20,395 bases of DNA from JAZGDL01 sp036477795 (GCA_036477795.1 JAZGDL010000262.1:1-20395), one strand, 5' to 3'; counted from the stretch's first letter, positions 1 to 7,201 are shown. Numbers and translations are program-made. Notes: generated from the letters alone by a model not told the origin.

Positions 1-684
1 ACCCGGACAGACAACCACCCGCTGCCCCTGCAGCGAATGAACCCCGGGGCCGAACATCGGATGCGTCCCCACCACGCTGGCCGACGTCGACTCCAGCATC
101 GCTTTCATGGGAAATTGTTTGACCGACGTGACATCCATCAAGAGCCCACGGGCTGCAACCCGTGGGCCGATCTCCCGGATCACCTGTTCAGTGACATCGA
201 TTGGCACGCTGACCACGACCACGTCAGCCGCCTCCGCCAGTTTAGCGGTGTCGCGTGCGACACCATCAGCATCCAGATCCGCCACCATCACAGCATGCCC
301 CAGGTCGCCAAAAAGCCGCACCATTAAGCTTCCCATTCCGCCGCGCCCGCCGATTACCGCCACGTTCCGGGGCTCGACATCCAGCGGCAACTCGGCTCGT
401 AATGAGGCCTGATAATCCCGACTGGCCCGCAGGATGACCCGAAAAAGCGATTCGATCTCGTCCGGTGCCAGGCCCAGCCGCCCCGCCCGCGCACAGCGGT
501 CCTCGAGAATCTCGCGCTCGCGTTTGAAATCACGAACCCGCAGCCCCTGCTCCCGCTTGATACCCGCGATCTCGCCCACGATACCCATTCGCCGCACTAA
601 CAACTGCAGGACCTCGCGATCCACCGCGTCCACCATGGCCCGCAACACCGCCAGCGGCCGCTGCTCCCTCGAACCGTCACTCAT
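1..684 (-). CDS. tyrA: Bifunctional chorismate mutase / prephenate dehydrogenase (T-protein), partial at the window edge
   Basis: Read on the minus strand from the ATG at 684, this gives 228 residues that run off the window. Residues 1-90 look like an AroQ-type chorismate mutase helix bundle (LRAMVDAVDREVLQLLVRRM, then GEIAGIKREQGL). From about residue 107 a Rossmann domain begins with NVAVIGGRGGMGSLM. It continues with VVVVSVPIDVTEQVI and ends in GTHPMFGPGVHSLQG, the prephenate dehydrogenase signature. Domain order and motifs match enterobacterial TyrA, which turns chorismate into prephenate and then 4-hydroxyphenylpyruvate for tyrosine synthesis in the cytoplasm. The C-terminal part is missing only because the window ends. 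Two small palindromes lie in frame: 144-167, read as GPRVAARG, and 241-264, read as DGVARDTAKL. The gene is divergent from the glycosyltransferase across a 503-bp gap. The identification is firm. Confidence 0.93.
   Translation of the reverse strand, partial: MSDGSREQRPLAVLRAMVDAVDREVLQLLVRRMGIVGEIAGIKREQGLRVRDFKREREILEDRCARAGRLGLAPDEIESLFRVILRASRDYQASLRAELPLDVEPRNVAVIGGRGGMGSLMVRLFGDLGHAVMVADLDADGVARDTAKLAEAADVVVVSVPIDVTEQVIREIGPRVAARGLLMDVTSVKQFPMKAMLESTSASVVGTHPMFGPGVHSLQGQRVVVCPG
144..167. repeat. Hairpin repeat, CCCACGG...CCGTGGG family, inside tyrA
   Basis: A 24-bp near-perfect palindrome with arms GCCCACGGG and CCCGTGGGC. It is read in frame by tyrA. The same design occurs at 4612-4635, 5443-5465 and 13585-13607, and as a half copy near 10479. 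Confidence 0.7.
241..264. repeat. Hairpin repeat, TTAGCGG-GTGTCGC family, inside tyrA
   Basis: TTAGCGG runs into a hairpin with arms GGTGTCGC and GCGACACC around a 2-nt loop. Bases 242-264 are identical to 852-874. tyrA reads it in frame, on the opposite strand. Confidence 0.75.
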
Positions 685-850
685 CTACCGACTCCTGTTG
701 ATCAGCGCACATATCTCACACCACGCTCCGACCCGTTTCGATACACAGCCATCCGCCTTCCCGCACCCCTCATCTGTACCAGCAGAGATTTTCACAAATC
801 ACCACGCGGGTTATATACATGGGCAAACGGCATGAAGCGAACACCCCCAG

Positions 851-874
851 CTTAGCGGTGTCGCGTGCGACACC
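851..874. repeat. Hairpin repeat, TTAGCGG-GTGTCGC family, intergenic copy
   Basis: Positions 852-874 repeat 242-264 exactly over 23 bp. One copy is in a gene and one is outside, so the sequence is a dispersed repeat and not part of tyrA itself. Confidence 0.75.
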
Positions 875-1021
875 CCGTGGAATCGCACTTGGAAACGAAG
901 TCAGACAAAGTCACTCCCGAATCCGGACCTGCTTCTTGGGAACCCCGGTTCCACGCCTCGACAGCCTCCAATCGCAAGAATCTGGAGCCCCGAACCAAGC
1001 CGAACCTGGCCCATTACGAAC

Positions 1022-1048
1022 GTAACGTCAATCAGAATAAAACGTTAC
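1022..1048. promoter_or_regulatory. Possible operator, GTAACGT-N13-ACGTTAC
   Basis: Perfect 7-bp inverted arms flank an AT-rich 13-bp spacer about 140 bp upstream of the glycosyltransferase start. The form suits a dimeric repressor site, but nothing in the window identifies a regulator. Confidence 0.25.
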
Positions 1049-1110
1049 AAAAATCGAGAAGTGCCGCTGACGAACTCCTTCAGGGCATCCTCTGGTCTTT
1101 TTCCGCCACC

Positions 1111-1154
1111 TTCGTCCCTCCGTCCCTACGTCCCTCTGTCCCTTCCCCCCTTAC
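1111..1154. repeat. C-rich 8-bp array (CGTCCCTC type)
   Basis: Repeated TTCGTCCC / TCCGTCCC / TACGTCCC units, the complement of the GGACGAAG arrays seen inside genes further on. The array ends about 35 bp before the glycosyltransferase start codon. Confidence 0.7.
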
Positions 1155-1187
1155 AGGCAGACAAGCGGCCGAGCGCGAGACCTGTTC

Positions 1188-2870
1188 ATGACCCGCACCA
1201 GCCGACATCTCGCCCTGGCCGCCATCCTCACCGTCGCCGCCGCCACGCGCCTCCTCGACCTCGGCAACACCCCGCCCGGGATTCATCACGACGAAGCATC
1301 CAACGGCTACGACGCCTACTCCATCCTCAAGACCGGCCAGGACCGCTGGGGCGAATCAAGGCCCGTCCTCCTCGAAGCCTTCGGCCGCGAGGACTACCGC
1401 GCCGCCCTGTACGCCTACCTAATCATTCCCTTCCACGCCCTTCTAGGCCCCGAACAACTCATCCTGGCTACCCGCCTGCCCGCCGCACTCATCGGCTTGC
1501 TCACCATTGCGTCGCTCTACGCCCTCGTCGCTCGCACGCACAACGCCGCCGCCGCTCTGTGGGCGGCCCTTTTTCTGACTCTGTCCCCGTGGCACCTCCA
1601 GCTCTCCCGCTTTGGCCACGAATCAAGCCTCACGCCCGCTTTCACCATCTTCGCACTTACACTGATGGCCTACGCCCGCTGGCCTTTCCAACGCGACAAT
1701 GACCATACAAAGCTCAGGACGCTCCCCCTCGCGATTGCGGGCGCGCTCTTCGCCCTGAGCCTCTACAGCTACCCCTCCATGCGTGTGTTCACCCCCGCTT
1801 TCCTGGTCGCCGCCGCCGTCATCTACCGCCGCCCTATCCTCAATAGCGTACGTCCTGGACGCAACCGCACGGCGGTCACCACTGCGCTCGCCATGGCCTG
1901 CGTCTTCGCGACTCCCATAGTGATGCTCACCATCACCTCTTGGGAAAAGACCATGGCCCGCGCCCAACAGGTCTCACTCTTTCATCAGAAGGGCCTCGTC
2001 GAGGCACTCATTCAAACCGCCAGCCAATACGCCGCGCACTTCTCTCCGGAATGGCTCTTCATCGACGGTGACTCCTACCCGGTCCAGTCCCCCCCCGGGC
2101 TCGGTCAACTCAACCTGGTCCTCGCCCCATTTCTGATCGCCGGCATCTTCACCGCCGCCAGGTATTGCCGACAGAACCGCACGAATACGCTGCTTCTGGC
2201 CTGGCTCCTTCTGTATCCCATCGCCGCTGCCCCTACGGACGCAGCCCCCCACGCTCTGCGCTCGGCCTGCGGACTTCCCGTCTTCCAATGGCTGGCCGCC
2301 ATCGGATGCCACGCAATCCTTTCGTCAATAGCCTCCTCTTCGAGACGCGCGGCAATCGCAACCATCTGTACGCTTGCCGTCACCGCCAACGGAGCTTTCG
2401 CAATCCGTGACTATTTCTTCGGCTGGGCAAGAGATCCGTGGGTCGCCGCCCTTTACCAGAAGGACCTGTGCGATGCCATGCGGGTCGTGCGCCCGATTCG
2501 CCACAACTACGACCGTATTTACGTTTCAAACCAGTATAGCGCGGAACGTCGCTGGTATTCGGGCGAAGCCTACATCATCGTACTTCTGGCCTTGCCCATC
2601 GAACCGGAAGACTTTCATGCCTGGTCCAAGTCGATCATATACGAGCGCCCTACCGACGGCTTCCACCGTGTCGAATCCTTCGGACCTTTCATTATGACCA
2701 CCCGCACGGACGTCTTGGAACGTTCCTTCAAGGCTCGCCCCCACCAACGTTCCCTGTTCATCGCCCGGCCCGGGGAGCAACACGGCCGTCTCATCGACAC
2801 CGTCACCGACGAAAACGGCACTCCCAGATTCGAAATCATCGACCTGTGTCCCCATCCCCACGCGCAATAA
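1188..2870 (+). CDS. Glycosyltransferase family 39 / PMT-like integral membrane protein
   Basis: A 560-residue, strongly hydrophobic protein with about 10-12 predicted membrane segments over residues 1-410 and a soluble C-terminal tail. After the first segment it has TPPGIHHDEASNGYDAYSIL. A loop acidic residue in this place (xPGxxxDE) is typical of the GT-C fold enzymes ArnT and PMT_2, which move sugars from polyprenyl-phosphate donors onto protein, lipid or glycan on the outer face of the inner membrane. The substrate cannot be told from sequence. The ATG at 1188 lacks a strong Shine-Dalgarno. No repeat sequence interrupts the gene, unlike many others here. No neighbour shares an obvious pathway with it. 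Confidence 0.8.
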   Translation: MTRTSRHLALAAILTVAAATRLLDLGNTPPGIHHDEASNGYDAYSILKTGQDRWGESRPVLLEAFGREDYRAALYAYLIIPFHALLGPEQLILATRLPAALIGLLTIASLYALVARTHNAAAALWAALFLTLSPWHLQLSRFGHESSLTPAFTIFALTLMAYARWPFQRDNDHTKLRTLPLAIAGALFALSLYSYPSMRVFTPAFLVAAAVIYRRPILNSVRPGRNRTAVTTALAMACVFATPIVMLTITSWEKTMARAQQVSLFHQKGLVEALIQTASQYAAHFSPEWLFIDGDSYPVQSPPGLGQLNLVLAPFLIAGIFTAARYCRQNRTNTLLLAWLLLYPIAAAPTDAAPHALRSACGLPVFQWLAAIGCHAILSSIASSSRRAAIATICTLAVTANGAFAIRDYFFGWARDPWVAALYQKDLCDAMRVVRPIRHNYDRIYVSNQYSAERRWYSGEAYIIVLLALPIEPEDFHAWSKSIIYERPTDGFHRVESFGPFIMTTRTDVLERSFKARPHQRSLFIARPGEQHGRLIDTVTDENGTPRFEIIDLCPHPHAQ

Positions 2871-3054
2871 TTGCCGATCAACCGCCCTCCCGAACCCCAC
2901 ACAAGAAAACCTGCAAATCCTCTTCAGCCGCACGCCACTTCTTGCCGTAAATACGGTTGTGGAAGCACCAACGAGGCGCGTGAATCCAAGGATCAGGTTG
3001 GGGGTTCATCACTAGCTTCCAATTTCTCAATCATTAATGACGGTACGAATGCGC

Positions 3055-3068
3055 GCTAGACGTCTAGC
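3055..3068. promoter_or_regulatory. Palindrome GCTAGACGTCTAGC upstream of the small protein
   Basis: A perfect 14-bp palindrome 39 bp before the start of the 98-residue gene. It could be an operator. The inner TAGACGTCTA also resembles the TTAG ends of the hairpin repeats, so a repeat fragment is possible. Confidence 0.25.
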
Positions 3069-3106
3069 GGTAAGCGTATCGTTGCCTATAGCCAAAGGAG
3101 TTTCAC

Positions 3107-3403
3107 ATGAACAGCGCCAAGAACGCGTCGCAGCAGGCAGCCGGCAGCCAGTCCGGCTTCACCACCGCACCGGGCACTTGTGTTCCGTTTGAGTCGGTCC
3201 AGGAACCGGGCTGCTACATCTGCAACTGGAGCGGTCACCTGGTTCGCATCCCCGAAGACGGCGTCGCCCCCGGCCGCAGTCCCTTGATCAGTATCGTTGG
3301 ACAGGAGCCGCTCTACATCACCAAGATCAGTGACAACCCCTTCGTCACCGTGACAAAGGCGCGCCTCCTGGCTTCGAACTGCGACCTGCCGGTCAACTTC
3401 TAG
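3107..3403 (+). CDS. Small protein of unknown function (98 aa)
   Basis: I do not recognise a named family. The ATG follows a clear Shine-Dalgarno (AAAGGAG, 8 nt upstream), the strongest initiation signal in this part of the window. Residues 1-20 are polar and low in complexity (NSAKNASQQAAGSQSG), and no signal peptide or membrane segment is seen. The core has GCYICNWSGHLVRIPEDG with a CxxC-type pair, then SPLISIVGQEPLYITKISDN and KARLLASNCDLPVNF. It looks like a compact beta-rich cytoplasmic domain. The gene stands alone between palindromes at 3055 and 3472, which suggests monocistronic expression. Good codon structure and a good ribosome site make it a real gene. Its function is open. Confidence 0.75.
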   Translation: MNSAKNASQQAAGSQSGFTTAPGTCVPFESVQEPGCYICNWSGHLVRIPEDGVAPGRSPLISIVGQEPLYITKISDNPFVTVTKARLLASNCDLPVNF

Positions 3404-3471
3404 ACCGTCAAACCAAAACAGCGCTTCCCCGTGCACGTCTGAACAAGGCGCACAGAAGCGGTATGCAAACC

Positions 3472-3501
3472 GAGGGCGGCCGATCATGATCGGCCGCCCT
3501 C
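3472..3501. terminator. Perfect 30-bp palindrome, probable bidirectional terminator
   Basis: GAGGGCGGCCGATCA is followed at once by its reverse complement. It sits 68 bp after the small-protein stop and 50 bp from the end of the lipoprotein gene converging on it. No T-tract follows, so it may act as a stable hairpin and not as a classic intrinsic terminator. Confidence 0.6.
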
Positions 3502-3510
3502 TCTAACACT

Positions 3511-3574
3511 AGGGAAAGGAGGCACGAAGGGGAATCCCCAATCGTCAATCCCTAATCGTCAATCGTCAATTCCA
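3511..3574. repeat. Composite array: GGCACGAAG units then AATCGTC units
   Basis: A short G-rich part (AGGAGGCACGAAGGGG) is followed by repeated AATCGTC/AATCCCT heptamers ending AATTCC. The minus-strand lipoprotein gene runs into it, which gives that gene its last residues (LELTIDD) and its TAG stop. Confidence 0.75.
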
Positions 3575-4520
3575 GCCGGGCCCCACGATCGCGCGGCGAC
3601 ACGAACGCCCGGTGCCCGGATCGCAACGATTCGCGCTCTTGCCAACGCCGCACCCGAAACTCCATCTCCCCCCTCTCCGCCGGCCAACTCAGCCGCATCA
3701 CGTGCGGAAGCTGCAAGCCAAGATCCCCCACCCGACGATACTCGTCCAACTCCGAATACAAAGCCGCCCGCCCCTCCCCATCACGAAACACAACCCGCCG
3801 GAGCAGCCACGGGTCATAACGATCCAGCCAATACTCTTTCTCAATCACGCCCCGACCATCCACCCCTGGACCTACGAACAGCAACTGCTGATAATCATCA
3901 TCCACCCGTTGCAACGCCCCGCTTAGCGGCGACCCGAAAGGGGAGCGCTCCCCCAACGTGGTGACCACATCCTCTTCCCAATCCAGCGGGCCGAACCCCA
4001 ACGATTCCATTAATTGCTCCGCCCGCAACGGGATAGTGCCGGTTATTGGCGCCCCGGATGCCCGCAGCCGCCCCTCGTAATACCGTTCCTCAGGCCGCCG
4101 CACCAGCAGCCACCATTTGCTGTCATTCATCCCCACCTCCACCTCGTCGCGACCCAGAGCGTTTTGCAGCACGAAGCGCATATGGCCCGGCGGCACAACC
4201 TGCAACTTCGCCCGCAGATCGAACCGGTGTCGCTTGCCCGCATCATCCACAAACGCCCCCCGCGCCGTCCCCACAGCCTTCAGCCCGCCCACCAACAGCT
4301 CTCGGTTGGCCTTGACAATGCCCACCGCCTCATCCATAGGCCGGAACATCGCCACTCGCGCGGGCCCCTCGCAGCCCCCCGCCGTCAACCACAACAACCC
4401 AATCACCAGACGAAGGCACGAAGGCACGAAGGCACGAAGGCACGAAGGCCAATCCGCAATCCGCAATCCGCAATCCGCAATCCACAATCCGCAATCGTCA
4501 GACGCCCGGCGCCGCCTCAT
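3552..4520 (-). CDS. Predicted lipoprotein, possibly LolA/LolB-like fold
   Basis: The ATG at 4520 has GGAG 9 nt upstream; a GTG at 4538 would add 6 residues. The hydrophobic stretch LVIGLLWLTAGGC ends in a lipobox, with the lipidated Cys near residue 50. The mature part (KANRELLVGGLKAVGTARGA, RHRFDLRAKLQVVPPGHMRF, later KEYWLDRYDPWLLRRVVFRD) looks like a large beta-sheet lipid-binding domain of the LolA/LolB/DUF4292 kind. The family call is tentative. About 30 residues before the hydrophobic core are encoded by the repeat array at 4409-4501, so the signal peptide has an unusual n-region. A GTG at 4406 would skip the array. A hairpin insert (3922-3954) adds GERSPFGSPLSG, and the stop lies in the array at 3511-3574. 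Three repeat elements thus touch one gene. Confidence 0.75.
   Translation of the reverse strand: MRRRRASDDCGLWIADCGLRIADWPSCLRAFVPSCLRLVIGLLWLTAGGCEGPARVAMFRPMDEAVGIVKANRELLVGGLKAVGTARGAFVDDAGKRHRFDLRAKLQVVPPGHMRFVLQNALGRDEVEVGMNDSKWWLLVRRPEERYYEGRLRASGAPITGTIPLRAEQLMESLGFGPLDWEEDVVTTLGERSPFGSPLSGALQRVDDDYQQLLFVGPGVDGRGVIEKEYWLDRYDPWLLRRVVFRDGEGRAALYSELDEYRRVGDLGLQLPHVMRLSWPAERGEMEFRVRRWQERESLRSGHRAFVSPRDRGARLELTIDD
3922..3954. repeat. Hairpin repeat, TTAGCGGCGACCCG...GGGGAGCGCTCCCC family, in lipoprotein gene
   Basis: CTTAGCGGCGACCCG, then AAA, then GGGGAGCGCTCCCC. The gene reads it in reverse as GERSPFGSPLSG. Other copies are at 11014-11044, 14630-14659, 15612-15656 and 18502-18531. Confidence 0.8.
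4409..4501. repeat. Composite array: five GGCACGAA units then seven AATCCGC units
   Basis: Bases 4409-4449 are 8-bp GGCACGAA repeats and 4450-4501 are 7-bp AATCCGC repeats. The lipoprotein gene reads the minus strand as CGLWIADCGLRIADW, then SCLRAFVPSCL. Both unit types are free of stops in all frames. Confidence 0.85.
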
Positions 4521-4555
4521 TCGTTCACGCTCCAACACTCATCCAGCATCTATAG

Positions 4556-4572
4556 GGTCCGCCGTGCGGACC
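4556..4572. repeat. Hairpin repeat TAGGGTCCGC-CGT-GCGGACC
   Basis: 7-bp perfect arms around a 3-nt loop, preceded by TATAG. It lies in the 214-bp divergent gap between the lipoprotein and the dehydrogenase, and looks like a relative of the TTAG hairpins at 241, 851 and 7185. Confidence 0.5.
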
Positions 4573-4611
4573 ACATCACAGTGCTGATTCGCTCGCAAAT
4601 CCTCGTCCAAA

Positions 4612-4635
4612 GCCCACGGATTGCAATCCGTGGGT
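4612..4635. repeat. Hairpin repeat, CCCACGGATTG family, intergenic
   Basis: 4613-4634 is a perfect 22-bp palindrome, CCCACGGATTG plus its complement. It lies about 100 bp upstream of the dehydrogenase start and belongs to the same family as 144-167. Confidence 0.7.
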
Positions 4636-4734
4636 TCGTCCAACCGCGGTTTCGCACCATCCATCGAGGGTTGTTCGCCATTGCAGAGCTGTCATACTAG
4701 TCCGCAGCACCGCTAGCAACCGGAGCCTGGAACC

Positions 4735-5919
4735 ATGCCTACCGTCCTTGCCGCCGTGATGCCCCGACCCGGCGCCCGCGTCGAGCTGCGCGAGCTGCCC
4801 CAGCCGCAACTTGAGCCCGGCTCCGCTTTACTAGAGGTCGAGCTCAGCGAAGTTTGCGGCACCGACGTCCACCTCCGCGACGGCCGCCTGGCGGGCGTTC
4901 CCTACCCCATCATCCCCGGCCACGTAGCGGTGGGGCGGTTGGCCAAGGTCCGCGGCACCCTGCTGGACGTCAATGGCCGACCCCTCGCCGAGGGCGACCG
5001 CGTCACCTTTCTCGACGTGCACCGTACCTGCAACGCCTGCTACTTCTGCCTGGTCGCCAAGGCCACCACCCGTTGCCCCAAGCGGAAGGTCTATGGCATC
5101 ACCTACGGTCTGGAGGACGGGCTGACAGGAGGATGGGCCACCAGACTCTATCTCAAGCCCGGCACGCGCTGTATCCGCCTGGACGGCGTCGATCCCGCGC
5201 GCTTCATGGCCGGCGGCTGCGCCCTGCCGACCTCGCTGCACGCTGTTGAGCGTGCTGAAGTGTCAATCGGTGACACTGTCCTGGTGCTGGGCAGCGGCCC
5301 CGTCGGGCTTTCCTGCGTCATCTTCGCCCGGATGCGCGGCGCGATTCGCGTTCTGTGTATAGGTGCGCCCCGGTCCCGCCTGGAAACCGCCCATGCTGTC
5401 GGTGCCGACGCCACCTTCAACTTCCAGTTACAATCCAACCCGAGCCGCGGGCTTCAGCCCGCGCTGCCGATCGCCGCCGCCGACGACGAGGGGCACGCCC
5501 AACCTGCTCCACAGGCCGACAACACCGATGCTTCTCTTGAATGGGTGCTGCAACAGACCGCCGGCCGCGGCCCTGACGTCACCATCGAAGCCACCGGGGC
5601 GCCCGCTGCCGTGGTCCAAGCCATGCGTTTCACCCGCGACGCCGGCCGCGTTGTGGTGGTCGGACAATATACTGACCACGGAGACGTCACCTTCAATCCC
5701 CACCTCGATCTGAATAAGAAGCACCTTGACGTCCGCGGGTGTTGGGGCTCGGACTTCTCCCACTTCTACCGCGGCGTGCGTATCATGACTGACGCCCGCC
5801 TATCAAAGCCCTGGACGTCGTTCAAACTGAAACGCTACCCCCTGGCTGCGGCAAATGAGGCTATCACCGCCGTGGCCGGCGGCGACGTGCTCAAAGCCCT
5901 GATCGACCCCAAGGCATGA
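4735..5919 (+). CDS. Zinc-dependent medium-chain alcohol dehydrogenase family protein
   Basis: A 394-residue MDR protein. C41 in EVCGTDVHLRDG and H63 in IIPGHVAVGRL match two catalytic-zinc ligands; the usual GHE reads GHV here. C99, C102, C105 and C114 form a structural-zinc cluster with one extra residue before the last Cys. GSGPVG (186-191) starts the NAD(P)-binding Rossmann fold. QYTDHGDVTFNPHLDLNKKH and GCWGSDFSHFYRGV near the C-terminus are not standard ADH text and point to a distinct subfamily. The substrate is unknown; a sugar, polyol or alcohol oxidation is likely. Residues about 234-265 are an insert, carrying a hairpin repeat (5443-5465, read as PSRGLQPAL) and an AADDEGHAQPAPQ-type linker between Rossmann elements. 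The stop overlaps the next start by 4 bp (ATGA), so the two genes form an operon. Confidence 0.87.
   Translation: MPTVLAAVMPRPGARVELRELPQPQLEPGSALLEVELSEVCGTDVHLRDGRLAGVPYPIIPGHVAVGRLAKVRGTLLDVNGRPLAEGDRVTFLDVHRTCNACYFCLVAKATTRCPKRKVYGITYGLEDGLTGGWATRLYLKPGTRCIRLDGVDPARFMAGGCALPTSLHAVERAEVSIGDTVLVLGSGPVGLSCVIFARMRGAIRVLCIGAPRSRLETAHAVGADATFNFQLQSNPSRGLQPALPIAAADDEGHAQPAPQADNTDASLEWVLQQTAGRGPDVTIEATGAPAAVVQAMRFTRDAGRVVVVGQYTDHGDVTFNPHLDLNKKHLDVRGCWGSDFSHFYRGVRIMTDARLSKPWTSFKLKRYPLAAANEAITAVAGGDVLKALIDPKA
5443..5465. repeat. Hairpin repeat inside the dehydrogenase gene
   Basis: GCGGGCT-TC-AGCCCGC core with extended arms, a GC-rich variant of the CCCACGG family. It is read in frame as SRGLQPAL. 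Confidence 0.6.
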
Positions 5920-6167
5920 AAACGGTCACCTTTTTCACCAAGGACGGCTGTACGCTATGCGAGTCAGCCTGGTTCGTAATCAACAAGCTGCGTCAACGAA
6001 TCGACTTCGAAATAGAGCGCGTCGATATCACCGAGCCGCAGAACACCAGGTGGTACGCACTCTATTGCAACGACATCCCCGTTGTTCATCTCAACGGCGA
6101 AGAGGTGTGCCGGCACCGGGTCAGCGAGCGCACCTTACGCAGGCTGCTCGAATCCGCCAACGCATGA
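5916..6167 (+). CDS. Glutaredoxin-like / DUF836-type thioredoxin-fold protein
   Basis: An 83-residue protein. It begins KTVTFFTKDGCTLCESAW, so a CxxC redox pair (C12, C15) follows the first beta strand, as in glutaredoxins. A later NDIPVVHLNGEEVCRHRVSE holds the conserved proline before a beta strand (IPVV) that completes the thioredoxin fold. The length fits the short DUF836/glutaredoxin-like family. The ATG at 5916 overlaps the dehydrogenase stop by 4 bp, so the genes are probably translationally coupled. The partner may keep the cysteine-rich dehydrogenase reduced, but that is inference from position only. It acts in the cytoplasm, with no signal peptide. Confidence 0.85.
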   Translation: MKTVTFFTKDGCTLCESAWFVINKLRQRIDFEIERVDITEPQNTRWYALYCNDIPVVHLNGEEVCRHRVSERTLRRLLESANA

Positions 6168-6220
6168 CCGCGTCTCCGTGTGCCGGCAGTGACTTTGTCG
6201 TTTGGCAGACGCTGGGTGCT

Positions 6221-6312
6221 GGTGCGAGAATCCGTTCTCGCACCCATCCGGCGTGGGAGTGCCTTCCCCACGCCCCCCTCAGGAACGGGGACCGAGAAGG
6301 GATTCTCGGTCC
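6221..6312. repeat. Three hairpins in a convergent gap, possible bidirectional terminator
   Basis: GGTGCGAGAA-TCCG-TTCTCGCACC (6221-6244), GCGTGGG...CCCACGC (6251-6273) and GGACCGAGAA-GGGA-TTCTCGGTCC (6289-6312). The first and third have the same design as 10403-10430 inside the RND gene. They fill much of the 196 bp between the converging glutaredoxin-like and SufR-like genes and may stop transcription from both sides. Confidence 0.65.
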
Positions 6313-6363
6313 AGCGTTCTCTCACCCCATACTCCAACCCACAAATCGAATGTTGACGTATCG

Positions 6364-7035
6364 CTAGAAGCAGCGCCAATCGTCGTCCTCTTCCTTGCTC
6401 TGGATGCTGTAGATACAACGGTCACCACCACCGAGAAGATGCGACGTACGTTCCACGCTAACATGGTCGCCCAGCACTCGCTGGAAAACTTCCAGTTCGG
6501 CGCTGCATATACCGGCACAACTGCGGGCCGCTTGCGATATCGGGCAATGGTGTTCGATCAACAGAAACCTTCCCGGGCCTTCCTCCGCCACTTCAGCCAT
6601 GTATCCTTCCGCAGCACGTTGCCTGGCCAACGCCTCCACCCTGCTTTTTAGAGAATTACTCGGTGCCGGCATTGTCCGCCGCAAATCGTTGACCTGATCA
6701 CCGGCCCAAATATCCACGACACGAGCGATTCCCTCTTCGCCGAACGCCTCTCGAACCGCTTCGAGCAGCGTCACGGTCAGTTCCCCGTGCCCGTCGGGAA
6801 ATACGCCGCCGGCGCGGTCATCGAGGGACCACAACATGGACGGTCGGCCCCGACCGTCGGCAGGCAGTTTTTCCTGGCGGACCAGGCCCATCCCCTCAAG
6901 TGCCAGAAGGTGCTGCCTCGCCGCCACGTCCGTCAGCTCAAGAAGTCCAGCCAGTACGCTAGCCGTTGTGGGCCCCTTGCGTTTGAGGCACTCCAGTAGC
7001 CGACGCTTGGCATCGCTGACGGTCTCCGGCTGCAT
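6364..7035 (-). CDS. SufR-like / COG2345 helix-turn-helix transcriptional regulator with putative Fe-S cysteines
   Basis: With the ATG at 7035 the protein has 223 residues; an in-frame start at 7158 would add 41 residues (MAGPSIKPSV...) that look like non-coding DNA. Residues about 7-65 form a winged helix-turn-helix (KRRLLECLKRKGPTTASVLA, then LTDVAARQHLLALEGMGLVR). The C-terminal region has C164, C173, C177 and C207 in EHHCPISQAARSCAGIC and GGGDRCIYSI. CP...C with 12 residues between the first and third Cys, followed by a distant Cys, is like SufR, which senses iron-sulfur status and represses suf genes. No suf genes are in view, so the target is unknown. It stands alone and is divergent from the DUF6504-like gene. 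Confidence 0.78.
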   Translation of the reverse strand: MQPETVSDAKRRLLECLKRKGPTTASVLAGLLELTDVAARQHLLALEGMGLVRQEKLPADGRGRPSMLWSLDDRAGGVFPDGHGELTVTLLEAVREAFGEEGIARVVDIWAGDQVNDLRRTMPAPSNSLKSRVEALARQRAAEGYMAEVAEEGPGRFLLIEHHCPISQAARSCAGICSAELEVFQRVLGDHVSVERTSHLLGGGDRCIYSIQSKEEDDDWRCF

Positions 7036-7037
7036 GG

Positions 7038-7072
7038 CTTGCACTTTATAACAAACTATACGCTTTTGCAAG
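7038..7072. promoter_or_regulatory. Inverted repeat CTTGCA-N23-TGCAAG just upstream of the regulator
   Basis: 6-bp arms flank an AT-rich stretch of TATA-like words (TTATAA, TATACG) directly before the ATG at 7035. It could hold the promoter and an autoregulatory site. The arms are short and chance is possible. Confidence 0.25.
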
Positions 7073-7184
7073 TACGATATTTCATTGAGTTGTGGCCTAT
7101 ATAAATGACTGAGCACTTTTACAAACCTCACACTTGGTTTTATCGACGGGCCAGCCAACGCTGTGAGCCTCTAGCACGCGTTAG

Positions 7185-7201
7185 GGCGAGCTCTGCTCGC
7201 C
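7185..7201. repeat. Hairpin repeat TTAGGGCGAGC-TCT-GCTCGCC
   Basis: 7-bp perfect arms around TCT, preceded by GCGTTAG. It has the same build (TTAG plus a GC hairpin) as 241, 851 and 4556. It lies in the divergent gap before the DUF6504-like gene. Confidence 0.5.

Larger units (their letters stand above)
685..1187. other. 503-bp divergent intergenic region
   Basis: The gap between tyrA (-) and the glycosyltransferase (+) holds no convincing gene. It contains the second copy of the TTAGCGG hairpin (851-874), an inverted repeat GTAACGT-N13-ACGTTAC (1022-1048) and a C-rich 8-bp array (1111-1154) that ends about 35 bp before the glycosyltransferase start. Promoters for both genes should lie here, but I could not place clear -35/-10 boxes. 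Confidence 0.6.

Noticed and set aside
685..1187. Small genes at 819-1025 and 865-1191
   Set aside because: They have no ribosome site or motif and lie across the hairpin copy at 851-874 and the C-rich array.
6364..7158. Longer start for the regulator at 7158
   Set aside because: The extra 41 residues cover an AT-rich promoter-like stretch and an inverted repeat; the ATG at 7035 begins just before the helix-turn-helix.
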